A stretch of 33,346 bases of DNA from Candidatus Babelota bacterium (lineage in GTDB: Bacteria > Babelota > Babeliae > Babelales > Vermiphilaceae): the NCBI GenBank assembly GCA_003963225.1, contig RXKB01000063.1, forward strand, positions 1 to 33,346, read 5' to 3'. The notes under the pieces were generated by a model, which was not told the DNA's origin, did no database searches, and saw nothing but the letters and a program-made list of their open reading frames with translations. A program made the translations under genes and the position numbers. Positions 1-9,453 of this stretch are shown piece by piece; the stretch's first letter is position 1; every line of letters starts with the position of its first letter.

Positions 1-67
1 AGATAATTTATATACACTTAGCATTACCTATAAAGTTGCATTCTTTGATAATAATATTAAACCTTAA
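1..67 (+). CDS. C-terminal end of the 31210-33330 tail protein (duplicate fragment)
   Basis: This is the last part of the 706-aa structural gene, repeated because the circular contig was cut inside it. It ends in TAA at 65-67, eight bases before the first intercistronic hairpin. It is not a separate gene. On the closed circle the 706-aa gene lies directly upstream of the 894-aa gene at 141. Confidence 0.9.
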   Translation, partial: DNLYTLSITYKVAFFDNNIKP

Positions 68-83
68 CACTTAATATACAATA
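1..83. repeat. Terminal direct repeat, left copy (circular closure)
   Basis: These 83 bases are identical to 33264-33346. An exact overlap of this size at the two ends of a contig is the usual signature of a circular assembly, so the unique genome is 33,263 bp. It contains the last codons of the 706-aa tail gene and the first bases of an intercistronic hairpin, so it is ordinary genome sequence. It is not a dedicated terminal repeat. Confidence 0.93.
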
Positions 84-127
84 GGGAGCTAATAATATAG
101 CTATATATAATAGCTCCCTATTGTATA
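75..127 (+). repeat. Intercistronic hairpin, copy 1
   Basis: A perfect 17-bp inverted repeat: left arm 75-91, right arm 111-127, with a 19-nt A/T-rich loop at 92-110. It starts 8 nt after the stop of the upstream tail gene and ends 13 nt before the ATG at 141. No T-run follows, so it does not look like an intrinsic terminator. The loop contains a further TAGCT that can compete for the AGCTA of the left arm, so an alternative smaller hairpin is possible. It belongs to a family with copies at 2825, 10424, 20895 and 22037. Confidence 0.9.
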
Positions 128-140
128 GAAATAGAAAGAT

Positions 141-2825
141 ATGATTAGAATTTTATTTGATGGTAAAGATACAGATTTTACTCCTAGTGATATAGGAGGT
201 TTAAGAGTAACAAGAAGAAGCCCAGATGTTAGTGACTTTGGTAAAAGTAATGGTGATTATGCTTTAAATTTAAAACTCCCTTTTACTGATAAGAATAGAA
301 AATTAACTGGTAATATATTTGATATTCAAACAAAAAAAGGATTTCTTTTATCTACTAAAATAAATGTAGATATAATAGTTAATGGTTATTCTTTGTTAAA
401 AGGTAAACTATATATAGAAAGTTGGAATTATGAATATTTTAATTGTGTAGTAATTAGTAGTAGTATAGATTGGAGTAATATACTAAACAATGTATCTATA
501 AATAAATTAACTAAATTTGAAAAAATTAGATTTACAGGAGTAAGAGGTACAGGTTCTTATTATTGGCCTAATCATACTAATGGTACATTATTACCAGATG
601 GTACTGCTTATGATATAAATAATTGTATATCATTATATGATGTATGGAATACTGATGATAGTATACTTGATGCACAATTTCCTTTGGTTGCTTATGGTAA
701 TTTTGGTGTTCCAGGTATAAGTACATTCTCAGCAGAATATGCAAACAATAGTGGATTTTATTTTTATAATATCAATCAAGCTAATATTTTAGGTAATGCT
801 CCTTTACCTGGAAGCCCTCATAATTATACACTTTCATGGCAGAGATTTTTTCCAGCAGTATACCTAAGATCGTTAGTTAGAGCAATTTTTGCTGAGGTAG
901 GTTATACAGTTAAAGGAGATTTTTTTTCTGATGATACATTTAAAAACTTATGTATACCTTATAATTCTGAGGATGATAAAGAACCTCAATGGAATGTAGG
1001 TTTAATGGGTAGGATAGATTTTGAATTTAAGAAAACCTCAGCAGGAGATCCAGACTTATATTTTCATTTTTTTCCTGCTTTATTAATAGGTAATACTTAT
1101 AATATAGAGAATGTAAATTTCGCAACCCCTGCCAAAAATATAGTATATTATAGATTTGTATTAAATGATACATTAGATTTATTTTCTAATGAATTTCCAA
1201 CATTCGGTGATATTGAATATTATACTTATGATCCAAGTGCAACTTATAATATAACTACAGTTAATCATGAACGTAATGGCTATACTTGGTTATATCATAA
1301 TTCTATAGGTACTGTTGATAATCCAGGAAATATAAGTGTACTTAACGGTATAGTAAAAGATTATTCACAGGACTTATATGCTTATGTAGTACCAGAGGAT
1401 GGTAAATATCAAATAGAAGTAACCTTTACTAATGTACAAGATCTTAACTTTGTACCTTATCATATATTAGTAACTAATAAACCAGACACTTCTTTTCTAG
1501 GTAATGAAGGTGCACACTTAATCAATGACACAGTTATACCTTCCGGTATACCAAGTGATTATGATAGTAGTGTTTTATTATTTGGCAGATATACGGGATT
1601 AAATACTATAACGTTAAACGGTACTTTTGATTTAAGGAAAGGAAATATAATTGAACTTATAATGGCTACTGAAAATAATGGAGGTGTCTTTGTAGACTTT
1701 TCAGTATCTAGTATTAGATTTAAGGTATTTCCACAATTTAATATTGATTTTGATCCTGCATGGAATCTACCTAATATAAGTTCTAGAGATATGTTAGAAG
1801 CTATAAGAACTACATTTAATTTATATATTAATGTAGATGATAAAGAGAAGACAGCTACTATAAATAGTTATAAGAATAACTTCTTTCCTCCTTCTTTAGC
1901 TTATAATATAGATAAGAAATCTTCTATAAGAGATGCTTCTTTTAAACCTGTCGGTTTATATAAAGAAGTAAGTACAAAGATATTATTCGATGATAATGAT
2001 ATTTATACTTCTGACAGAAGACTAACAGATAATATAGTAATTAAAGATATTGATACTACACAAGATTATCTTGATAGTACTTTTATTTCTAATTCTTCGT
2101 ATGTAACTGAAACAAAAGAAGTAGAGAGCTTTTACTCAGAAACTATTAATGGAGTATTTAAGTGGATTTATAATTATAATGGATCACCTGCTCCTGATGA
2201 AATAGCAGGATCTTTTGAATTGCCATTGATGGCAAACTCAGATGCGGCTGCAGCTACATTAGTAGACATAGGTAAAGGAGAATTTGTTAATACTTTATCT
2301 TATAGTATGAGAATACTTAGATGGATAGGATTACAAAAACCTACTAATATGAGACAAACAAATCCAGGAGTATTTGGACTAATGATAGAAGATGGAGCTT
2401 TATCAAATTATTTTGCATATAATTTTTTTAGAATGACTATAGCAAATTATAATACATTAGAAGCAGCAAATCCTTATCCACTTATACCTTTAGCAAGTTT
2501 TGAACCTTATCTATTAACTACTTATGATTTTGGAGGACCTAATCCTTATATTATAAGTTCAGCAGTATTAACTTACTCAGATAAATTAATGCCAGCTAAT
2601 ATAAGATTAAGTGGCTTATATTATAAGTACTTCTATAAATTTATAGTAGAGAATAATAATAGTATACAATGTGAAGTACCTGCTTATATAGATGTAAAAG
2701 ATTTAAATGAAATGGATCCACGTAGATTAATAGTATTTGCTAATCAATTATTCTATTTAAAAGAAATTACAGATTTTGATCCTGTTACTCCAAAATTAAC
2801 AAAATTAATTCTTATTAGAAAATAA
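141..2825 (+). CDS. Large tail/baseplate structural protein (hub-like), 894 aa
   Basis: A long soluble protein with no membrane segment. I do not recognise a named domain. The N-terminus (about residues 1-120) has the beta-rich pattern seen in large tail-tip proteins of Bacteroidota siphophages, including a stretch resembling 'LKLPFTDKNRKLTGNIF'. The size and position directly upstream of the tape measure and directly downstream of another large structural gene suggest a baseplate or tail-hub component. It begins with ATG 13 nt after hairpin copy 1 and ends in TAA immediately before hairpin copy 2, so both ends are bounded by the repeat family. The virion role comes from context. A receptor-binding role is also possible. 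Confidence 0.6.
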   Translation: MIRILFDGKDTDFTPSDIGGLRVTRRSPDVSDFGKSNGDYALNLKLPFTDKNRKLTGNIFDIQTKKGFLLSTKINVDIIVNGYSLLKGKLYIESWNYEYFNCVVISSSIDWSNILNNVSINKLTKFEKIRFTGVRGTGSYYWPNHTNGTLLPDGTAYDINNCISLYDVWNTDDSILDAQFPLVAYGNFGVPGISTFSAEYANNSGFYFYNINQANILGNAPLPGSPHNYTLSWQRFFPAVYLRSLVRAIFAEVGYTVKGDFFSDDTFKNLCIPYNSEDDKEPQWNVGLMGRIDFEFKKTSAGDPDLYFHFFPALLIGNTYNIENVNFATPAKNIVYYRFVLNDTLDLFSNEFPTFGDIEYYTYDPSATYNITTVNHERNGYTWLYHNSIGTVDNPGNISVLNGIVKDYSQDLYAYVVPEDGKYQIEVTFTNVQDLNFVPYHILVTNKPDTSFLGNEGAHLINDTVIPSGIPSDYDSSVLLFGRYTGLNTITLNGTFDLRKGNIIELIMATENNGGVFVDFSVSSIRFKVFPQFNIDFDPAWNLPNISSRDMLEAIRTTFNLYINVDDKEKTATINSYKNNFFPPSLAYNIDKKSSIRDASFKPVGLYKEVSTKILFDDNDIYTSDRRLTDNIVIKDIDTTQDYLDSTFISNSSYVTETKEVESFYSETINGVFKWIYNYNGSPAPDEIAGSFELPLMANSDAAAATLVDIGKGEFVNTLSYSMRILRWIGLQKPTNMRQTNPGVFGLMIEDGALSNYFAYNFFRMTIANYNTLEAANPYPLIPLASFEPYLLTTYDFGGPNPYIISSAVLTYSDKLMPANIRLSGLYYKYFYKFIVENNNSIQCEVPAYIDVKDLNEMDPRRLIVFANQLFYLKEITDFDPVTPKLTKLILIRK

Positions 2826-2879
2826 TATACAGTAGGAAGCTAATAATATAGCTATATATAATAGCTTCCTACTGTATAT
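2825..2879 (+). repeat. Intercistronic hairpin, copy 2
   Basis: Left arm 2825-2842 and right arm 2862-2879 form a perfect 18-bp stem around a 19-nt loop (2843-2861) identical to the loop of copy 1. Against copy 1 the stem carries two compensatory pair swaps: A-T to G-C in the CAATAG/CAGTAG position and G-C to A-T in the GGGAGC/GGAAGC position. It overlaps the last base of the upstream stop codon and ends about 14 nt before the tape-measure ATG at 2893. Confidence 0.9.
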
Positions 2880-2892
2880 AAACTAAATTATT

Positions 2893-5800
2893 ATGGCAAA
2901 AGTAGAAACTAAATTTAAAGTAGTTGTTGATGGTGTTGAAGAATACATTGATAACTTAGAGACGGCAGAGTCTCTAATTACTGATATCTCTGAAAGGTTA
3001 AAAAAAGGTGATCTTAATTTTGATGAGCATACAAGTCTAGAAAAGACTTTAAAAGAATTAGAAGAAGTTAAAGCAACATTAGAATTAACTAATGAAGTAG
3101 AAGCTAAGAGATTAGAAATATTAGCAAAGGAAAATACTGAATTAGGTAAACAGGTAGGTATTACAGAAGCTCAGTTAGCCACAGTAGATATATTAAATGA
3201 GGCGTATGCTTTACAGGATAAAACTATAGGTTTAGCTAAAAGTGAAGCAGAGAGATTATTAGAAATTACTGAATTACAAAATGAAGCCCAAACCTTAGCT
3301 ACTACTGAATTAGGAAAACAGAAGCTACAAGCAGAACGTAATCTAACTATAGCTGAGTCGCAAGCTGAAGCCTTAGCTGCTACACCTGGTTCTATTAGAC
3401 AATTAAATGCTCAATTAGAAAAATCTACTTTATTATTAGATGATTTAGATCCTAATACAGAAGAATTTAAAAAAGCTAAAGAAGAAGTAGAAAGTTTAAC
3501 TATACAAATAGAAGGTTTAAGTAGAACCAGCAAAGACCAGCGTGAGGCTAATTTTGCATTAGCAGATAGTTTTGTAGGAACGTTCGGACAAGGTGCAGCA
3601 TTAGTAACATCATTTGCAGGAGAAAATGAAAACCTTCAAGCAGTATTATTAAAGCTTGAACAAGTAAGTGCAGCGGTAGGTGCAGTACAAAGTGCAATAG
3701 CATTAGCCAATCAAATACAGAATGAAATTAAATTAAAGCAAGGTAAAAAATTAGCTGAACAAAAAGCTAAAGAAATTAAAGCTAGTGAAGATTTAATTAA
3801 AGCTGAAAAGAAAGAGACTGCAGTTATACAAGATAACTCAGAAGCGTTAAAAGATAATAACAAATTATTAGAAGAAGCAACTACTTTAACTACTGATTTA
3901 TCAACTAAGAGTGAAGATATAGTAGATAGTAATAAAAAAGTAAGTCAATCAAATAAGGATGTAGCTAAGTCTAGTAATACTATAAGTGAAGGTAATAAAA
4001 AAGCAGGAAGTTCATTTAGTTTACTACAGAAAGGTACTGATGCAGCTAAGGGAGGTTTTAAATCTCTATTTACTTTATTACAAACTAATCCACTTATACT
4101 TATAGGTACTGCTGTAACAGGTTTAATCACAGGATTATTTTTATTAAAGGATAAAATAGAACCTGTTAAGCAAGCTTTTGATTTTCTTGATGATGCAGTT
4201 GCTGGTTTTGGCTCTGTTGTATCCAATGTAGTACCTATTGTTATCAATTATTTCAAAGCTTTAGCGTCACCTGTTAAAGCTGTTATAGCAGTATTTAAGG
4301 GTGACTTTGCAGAAGCTAGCAAAGAATTAGAGAAAGGATTTGGAGATTTAGTAGATACAGTAAGTAATGCATTTGAGAAAGGTTTTAGTAAGAATAGAGG
4401 ATTAAGATTAAATGCTGAAAAAGAAGCATTAAATAAATTAACTGATTTAACTGCTGAAAATAATATAGCTAGATTAGAATTAGAAGAAAAAAATGCAGAT
4501 GCTGTAAGTGCAATTAAACAAAAAGAATTACAAGAAGATATTGCAATTCAAAAAGAAAAAATATTATTAACTAATAATTTATCCGAAACAGAATTAAAAA
4601 CTTTACAATCTGGTACAGATGCAGAAATAGCAGCTTTAAAAACTAGACTAAAAGCTAGAGGAGATTTTAATGAGAGTGTTTTAGAATCCATAGCAGACTT
4701 AAATGCTAAAGAACAAGAACTTGCTAAAGAACGTAAGGATCAATTTAATAGACAGTTAGATGAAGCAAAAACTTTATTTGATCAACAAAAAGATTTTCAA
4801 TTAGCTAAACTTGAATTAGAGAAAGGTACTAATGCACAATTAGAAACTGCAAAAATTGAATTAGAGAAATCTATTAGAGATATAGATACTAGAATAGCTA
4901 AAGGTGAAAAAGTAAATTTAATTGAAAGACAAATTGCTCAACAACAGTATGCTAATAAAGTTAAAGAAATTAATGATACTATTAGAGAAGAAATATTAGA
5001 TATACAAAGAGATAGAGATCAAATATTATTAAAATCTCAAGCAGAATTTTTAATTAATACAGAAGCAAATAGTGATAAATTAGAAGATATAATAGAGGCT
5101 AACAATAAAAAATTATTAGGTTTAGAAAAACAATATGATGCAGATTTAATTGATTTAAGAAATAAAACTGAAAAAGAATTACAGGATATAGATGATCCAG
5201 AAAAACGTTTAGCTATTCAGGAAAAGTCTAATGCTGAAGCTTTAATTTTACAGCAGAAATTTACTAAGGATCAATTAAAAATACAACAAGATCAAGCTAA
5301 ATTAATAGAAGCTGAAAGACAGAAAAGAGAAAAAGAAGAAAGAGATGCTAGAATAAAAGGTTTAGAAGAAAGTAGTAAAGCATTTGCTGATAAGTCTAAA
5401 AAAGAACTTGAAAAAATAAATGAGGTAAGTGCATTAAAATTAAATGATAGATTAAATATAGTTAAGAATGCTGCTAAATTAGAAGAGAAAGCTGTTAAAG
5501 ATGGAGAGGAAGCTAAATTAGAATCTTTACAATTAACACAAGAACAAATAAAAATATTTAAAGAGAAAGGTGTTAATAGTTTAATAGATCAATTTAAAGA
5601 TTTACCTGAAGCTACTAAAACTTCATTAAAAAATTTAGAAACTAACACAAAAGAATCTTTAGATAATATAAGTAAAACTACACAAAAAAAATCTAAAGAA
5701 TTAAAAGACGAACAAAAGAAAGCAATATTAGGAGTTATAAGTGAGGTAGTAGGAAGTGCTCAACAAATATTTCAAGCAAGCTCTGACTTAGTAAATCAAT

Positions 5801-6588
5801 TCTTTGATAATAATATTGCAGAGTTAGATAAACAGAAGGAACAATTAGAAACGTCATTAGAGGATGTTAATACAAGATTAGACGAGGTTACTAGTAAGGT
5901 TCAAGAATCACAAGATAATTTAAAAACTGCAAGAGGATCTGATAGAAAATTAGCTTTAGCAAATTTTAAATTACAAAAACAACAACAACAACAATTAACA
6001 GATCAAAAATTAAAAGATGAAGCTGCAATAAAAAAAGTTGAAGACGAAAAGAAAGCAGAACAAAAGAAGCAAGCAGAATTTCAAAAAGCAGCTAACCTTG
6101 CCAACGCTGTCATTAGTACAGGTTTAGCAATCATTAATAGTGTGGCTAATACTACTCTACCTTTTCCTTTAAGTTTAATAGCACCTATTACAATAGGTGC
6201 ATTAGGAGCAGTACAGATTGCTACCATAGCCGCTACTCCTATACCTGAATTTGCAGTAGGAGGTTTTACTGCAAATGAAGATGCTAGTAAACCTGTTGGT
6301 ATAGTACACGGAGGAGAATGGGTAGCCCCGAAATGGATGGTTAAAAGTCCTAAGTATTCTAGTGCTATTAAAAATTTAGAGAATAGTAGATTACAAGGAT
6401 ATGCGGACGGCGGTATAGTACAACAAGCTTCTAATGTAGCTAATAATAATAACAATAGTACAGAAGCATTTGATAAATTAGTACAGTCTGTAAAAGATTT
6501 ATCAAACCGTCCTATATACACAAATGTAACATCAATAGAGGATGAACAAAAAAGACTAAATTTCGTTAAAAATCTTGCAAGTTTATAG
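2893..6588 (+). CDS. Tape measure protein, 1231 aa
   Basis: This is the length-determining tail protein of a long-tailed phage, which also forms part of the genome-delivery channel. Long K/E/Q/A-rich heptad-like coiled coil dominates residues about 10-330 and 500-1080. It is interrupted by a hydrophobic segment near 395-418 and a second hydrophobic stretch near 1089-1119. The C-terminus has the glycine-rich 'AVGGFTA...GIVHGGEWVAPKWMV' signature (about 1120-1149) typical of tape measures in Bacteroidota phages. If about 1.5 Angstrom per residue applies, the tail would be near 180 nm. The gene starts 14 nt after hairpin copy 2 and ends in TAG. It lies upstream of the capsid genes, an unusual order. 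Confidence 0.9.
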   Translation: MAKVETKFKVVVDGVEEYIDNLETAESLITDISERLKKGDLNFDEHTSLEKTLKELEEVKATLELTNEVEAKRLEILAKENTELGKQVGITEAQLATVDILNEAYALQDKTIGLAKSEAERLLEITELQNEAQTLATTELGKQKLQAERNLTIAESQAEALAATPGSIRQLNAQLEKSTLLLDDLDPNTEEFKKAKEEVESLTIQIEGLSRTSKDQREANFALADSFVGTFGQGAALVTSFAGENENLQAVLLKLEQVSAAVGAVQSAIALANQIQNEIKLKQGKKLAEQKAKEIKASEDLIKAEKKETAVIQDNSEALKDNNKLLEEATTLTTDLSTKSEDIVDSNKKVSQSNKDVAKSSNTISEGNKKAGSSFSLLQKGTDAAKGGFKSLFTLLQTNPLILIGTAVTGLITGLFLLKDKIEPVKQAFDFLDDAVAGFGSVVSNVVPIVINYFKALASPVKAVIAVFKGDFAEASKELEKGFGDLVDTVSNAFEKGFSKNRGLRLNAEKEALNKLTDLTAENNIARLELEEKNADAVSAIKQKELQEDIAIQKEKILLTNNLSETELKTLQSGTDAEIAALKTRLKARGDFNESVLESIADLNAKEQELAKERKDQFNRQLDEAKTLFDQQKDFQLAKLELEKGTNAQLETAKIELEKSIRDIDTRIAKGEKVNLIERQIAQQQYANKVKEINDTIREEILDIQRDRDQILLKSQAEFLINTEANSDKLEDIIEANNKKLLGLEKQYDADLIDLRNKTEKELQDIDDPEKRLAIQEKSNAEALILQQKFTKDQLKIQQDQAKLIEAERQKREKEERDARIKGLEESSKAFADKSKKELEKINEVSALKLNDRLNIVKNAAKLEEKAVKDGEEAKLESLQLTQEQIKIFKEKGVNSLIDQFKDLPEATKTSLKNLETNTKESLDNISKTTQKKSKELKDEQKKAILGVISEVVGSAQQIFQASSDLVNQFFDNNIAELDKQKEQLETSLEDVNTRLDEVTSKVQESQDNLKTARGSDRKLALANFKLQKQQQQQLTDQKLKDEAAIKKVEDEKKAEQKKQAEFQKAANLANAVISTGLAIINSVANTTLPFPLSLIAPITIGALGAVQIATIAATPIPEFAVGGFTANEDASKPVGIVHGGEWVAPKWMVKSPKYSSAIKNLENSRLQGYADGGIVQQASNVANNNNNSTEAFDKLVQSVKDLSNRPIYTNVTSIEDEQKRLNFVKNLASL

Positions 6589-6630
6589 TCAATACGTATA
6601 CTACTTATAGTTATGTAAGTATAATTATAT

Positions 6631-6638
6631 TATATTTG
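6631..6638 (+). promoter_or_regulatory. Bacteroidota-type promoter element for the head genes
   Basis: TATATTTG followed by C matches the -7 consensus TAnnTTTG exactly and lies 20 nt before the ATG at 6659, in the 70-nt gap after the tape measure gene. I see no convincing TTG at the -33 spacing. It probably drives the connector, protease, capsid and tube genes up to the terminator at 10063. Confidence 0.5.
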
Positions 6639-6658
6639 CACTTTATTTATTAACTACT

Positions 6659-7201
6659 ATGTACATTAGAGTACACTTTTTAGAGGAGGCGGAATTTTTT
6701 GATACTGTTGCAGTAGTTTCTGAGAATACAGATGCTACTGTAGGTATTATACAAACTATAATAGTAGCTCAAGATAATTATATATATCCAATATTATGTG
6801 AAGATATGTATAATGAATTAGCTGATCAAATTATTAATAATACTTTGACAGCTGATAACATTGAACTGTTAAGTTATATCAAACCTTTAACTGCATGGTG
6901 GGCATATTATGAATTATTAGGTGTTAATAATTCAAAAACACGTGAAATGGGTGAGGTTAAAGGTCTTAATGATTCTGTAACACCTGCTTCTTTAAGTGAT
7001 AGCACATATAAAAGACAACAATGTTATAGAAATGCTTTTACAATCTATTATAGATTAATGAAATATCTATGTAATAATAGAGATAGATATCCTTTAATAA
7101 AAGTTTTACAATGTAGTTGTGGATGTAGTTGTACTACTGCTTGTGGTAAGTGTGCTTATGGTTGTAGTGGAGGTCTTAGTAATTATATAATTTTTATTTA
7201 G
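6659..7201 (+). CDS. Head-tail connector-like protein with Cys-rich tail (DUF6712-like), 180 aa
   Basis: Residues about 34-90, with 'AQDNYIYPILCEDMYNEL' and a downstream aromatic helix, resemble the DUF6712-type connector/head-completion proteins found beside the capsid gene of Bacteroidota phages. The match is by pattern only. It lies immediately upstream of the protease and capsid genes, with 1 nt between its stop and the next ATG, which fits a head-completion role. The C-terminus is unusual: seven cysteines occur between residues 152 and 169 (spacing CxCxCxCxxxCxxCxxxC), followed by glycine and a hydrophobic end. That could bind metal or form disulfides. The stop codon is TAG. Confidence 0.6.
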   Translation: MYIRVHFLEEAEFFDTVAVVSENTDATVGIIQTIIVAQDNYIYPILCEDMYNELADQIINNTLTADNIELLSYIKPLTAWWAYYELLGVNNSKTREMGEVKGLNDSVTPASLSDSTYKRQQCYRNAFTIYYRLMKYLCNNRDRYPLIKVLQCSCGCSCTTACGKCAYGCSGGLSNYIIFI

Positions 7202-7202
7202 A

Positions 7203-8495
7203 ATGAAAAATAGACCGAAGATATATGAAATGAAAATGAAACCAGTTAAACCAGAAGATGATTCTGGGGTATTTGCGATTTCATTAGTTGATAGACCTGC
7301 TATACAACAAGATTTTGTTTTATTAAGCAAAGATAATAAACCTTTATTACATTCATTTAGTGTAAATCAATATGAAAAATTATTAACTGGTCCAGTGTTA
7401 ATTCCAGATATTGAGATACTTAGAACTAGGGAAGGATCTGAACCTAACACAAAAGAGATATTTTATAATGTAATATCTGCTGATACTATTAAACAAGTAA
7501 GAGATAAATTTTTTGATAATATGCTTACTAAATCTATTAGACATCAACACGAGAAATCATTATATAATTTTAATGTAGTAGAGAGTTGGATTAAACGTAG
7601 TGACGTTGATATGTCAAATGAATTAGGTTATAATTTACCTAACGGTACTTGGTTTGTAAGTGTTAAAATAAATAATGATAGATATTGGAATGACGAAATA
7701 TTAACAGGTAATGTAAAAGGTTTTTCTATTGAAGGTTATTTTGATGATATATTAATTAATCAAAGTGAAAATAAAAATTTAAAGAAATTTATGATAGAAT
7801 TAAATTCAGAAATAGTTACAAATACTGGAACTATTTTAATAGTAGATGATAACTATAAAGTTACATTAAGTGATAAATCTCCTGCACCTGATAGTATTTA
7901 TATATTAGATGACGGTACAGAATTAGTAGTTCTTGAAGGTTATTTAACAGATATATGTTTAAATACACCTGCAAGCTCAAGTGATGGTATGGCAACAATG
8001 TATAGCAAACAAGAACCTAAAATGTTAGCATATACTAACGATAAGAAAAAAGCTAAAAGACAAAAGAAAAGTTTAATAGATGTTATTATAGACAGAGTTA
8101 TGTCATTGAATAAAAAATTTTCTGAGGAAAAGAAATTTATGGAAGTAACAGCAGTTGATGGTACAGTAATTAATGTAGATGACACAACTATGAAAGTTGA
8201 TGTTAAAGATGCACAAGGTACTATTATAGGTTATTTACAATACTTCCCAGCAGAGGCTACAGTACAGTCTCAAGATCCTTTACCAGCTCCTAATAGTACG
8301 GCAGCTGAAGTAGCTATGAAATCCCAATTAGAAGAGACTAATAATGAAGTAAAATTATTAAGACAACAATTTGAGGATTTAACTAATTTAATTAGTAAAG
8401 CTAATCCAAAACCAGTCACTACTGAAAAGAAAGACTTTACAAAAGTAGATGACTCTCGTAGTTCTTTAGATATATTAAAAACTTTTAAAAAATAA
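7203..8495 (+). CDS. Prohead protease, XkdF-like, with C-terminal scaffold-like extension, 430 aa
   Basis: This is probably the capsid maturation serine protease of the XkdF/Peptidase_S78_2 type. Visible elements in order are 'LTGPVLIPDIEI' near 61-72, candidate catalytic histidines H114/H116 in 'SIRHQHEKSL', 'ESWI' at 127-130, 'LPNGTWFVSVK' at 145-155, and 'GFSIEGY' at 173-179 with candidate nucleophile S175. The protease domain ends near residue 200. The remaining 230 residues include a K-rich segment (about 275-310) and a coiled-coil stretch (about 360-400), as in fused scaffolding domains that are cleaved during head assembly. It sits directly upstream of the major capsid gene, the classic order. 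Confidence 0.82.
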   Translation: MKNRPKIYEMKMKPVKPEDDSGVFAISLVDRPAIQQDFVLLSKDNKPLLHSFSVNQYEKLLTGPVLIPDIEILRTREGSEPNTKEIFYNVISADTIKQVRDKFFDNMLTKSIRHQHEKSLYNFNVVESWIKRSDVDMSNELGYNLPNGTWFVSVKINNDRYWNDEILTGNVKGFSIEGYFDDILINQSENKNLKKFMIELNSEIVTNTGTILIVDDNYKVTLSDKSPAPDSIYILDDGTELVVLEGYLTDICLNTPASSSDGMATMYSKQEPKMLAYTNDKKKAKRQKKSLIDVIIDRVMSLNKKFSEEKKFMEVTAVDGTVINVDDTTMKVDVKDAQGTIIGYLQYFPAEATVQSQDPLPAPNSTAAEVAMKSQLEETNNEVKLLRQQFEDLTNLISKANPKPVTTEKKDFTKVDDSRSSLDILKTFKK

Positions 8496-8512
8496 TTTAA
8501 TTAATAATAATT

Positions 8513-9430
8513 ATGGCAATTATTGTTCCGACTACTACTTTTTCTGGGTATGATTCTACTGAAATCATAGAGGATGCAGTAAGCATGACCTCTGTTATAA
8601 ATAAATTAAAGCCTAGATATATAACATCTGCAAAATGTGATTACAGATTCCCTACTCAACCTTACGGAGGTACCTTAGAAGCTTACGAATGTTGTAATGA
8701 TACAGGTGGAAATAGTACTTTCCCTGTTAAAGATGGTACATTATGTAACTATCAATTTAAACTTTCTTTCTGTTCTACTGATTTAGATTGTACAATTTTT
8801 GAACAATTAAAAGCACAGGGATTAAATAAAGAGGCAGCTAACAATCCTTCTTATATTGAAGCTATATTAGTAAATCTAATTAGAAAAAATGTAGCGAGAG
8901 GTATAGATAATATGGCTATGAATGGGGGTGCAGCTTATGGTACTACTTGTTTAGGTCTATTACAGCAATGGGACGCAGATCCTGATGTACATACTGTAAC
9001 AGGTACTACAATCACATCTGCAAATATTAAAACTGAGATAGATAAAATATTTGCAGCTAGAGATCCCGATTTAATACTTGAGCCTCAAAATTTAACTTTA
9101 GTGGTATCTACTGAATTTATTACTGCTTTTGAAGCTTTTATTACTCAACCTGGACAATATTATAATCCTCTTCCTGGAGATAATATTAATTATAAATGGA
9201 TTAATGGTACACCATTAGTTGCTATGCCGGGTATGCCTGCTAATACAGCTTTCTTAACTCCTATGGATAATATAATTGTAGTTACAGATTCTACAGATGA
9301 TTTTAATAATGTAGCTATTACTAATATGGCAGACAGTAATGCTTTCTGTGATGAAGTTAGAATGAGAGCTAAATTTAGATTCGATATAAATTATGGTATT
9401 TCCAGATATATCGTTTATTACAAACCTTAA
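8513..9430 (+). CDS. Major capsid protein (HK97-fold), 305 aa
   Basis: It directly follows the protease/scaffold gene and has the size and alpha/beta pattern of HK97-fold capsid proteins of Bacteroidota phages. An N-terminal arm is followed by a Cys-containing segment ending in 'LSFCSTDLDCTIF' and 'LKAQGLNKE', then an E-loop/P-domain-like helix near 115-140. The C-terminus ends in a beta-rich 'FRFDINYGISRYIVYYKP'. It carries eight cysteines including a CC pair, high for a capsid protein, and neighbouring virion genes are also Cys-rich. Translation starts at ATG 8513 after an A/T-rich leader. The identification rests on family pattern plus position, not on an alignment. Confidence 0.78.
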   Translation: MAIIVPTTTFSGYDSTEIIEDAVSMTSVINKLKPRYITSAKCDYRFPTQPYGGTLEAYECCNDTGGNSTFPVKDGTLCNYQFKLSFCSTDLDCTIFEQLKAQGLNKEAANNPSYIEAILVNLIRKNVARGIDNMAMNGGAAYGTTCLGLLQQWDADPDVHTVTGTTITSANIKTEIDKIFAARDPDLILEPQNLTLVVSTEFITAFEAFITQPGQYYNPLPGDNINYKWINGTPLVAMPGMPANTAFLTPMDNIIVVTDSTDDFNNVAITNMADSNAFCDEVRMRAKFRFDINYGISRYIVYYKP

Positions 9431-9453
9431 TAACCTTATTATAAAAATATATT

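Noticed and set aside
6081..6521. Minus-strand open frame of 146 codons inside the tape measure gene
   Set aside because: Antisense to a clear tape measure C-terminus in a strand with no other genes nearby. Its hydrophobic composition reflects the complement of K/A-rich codons.
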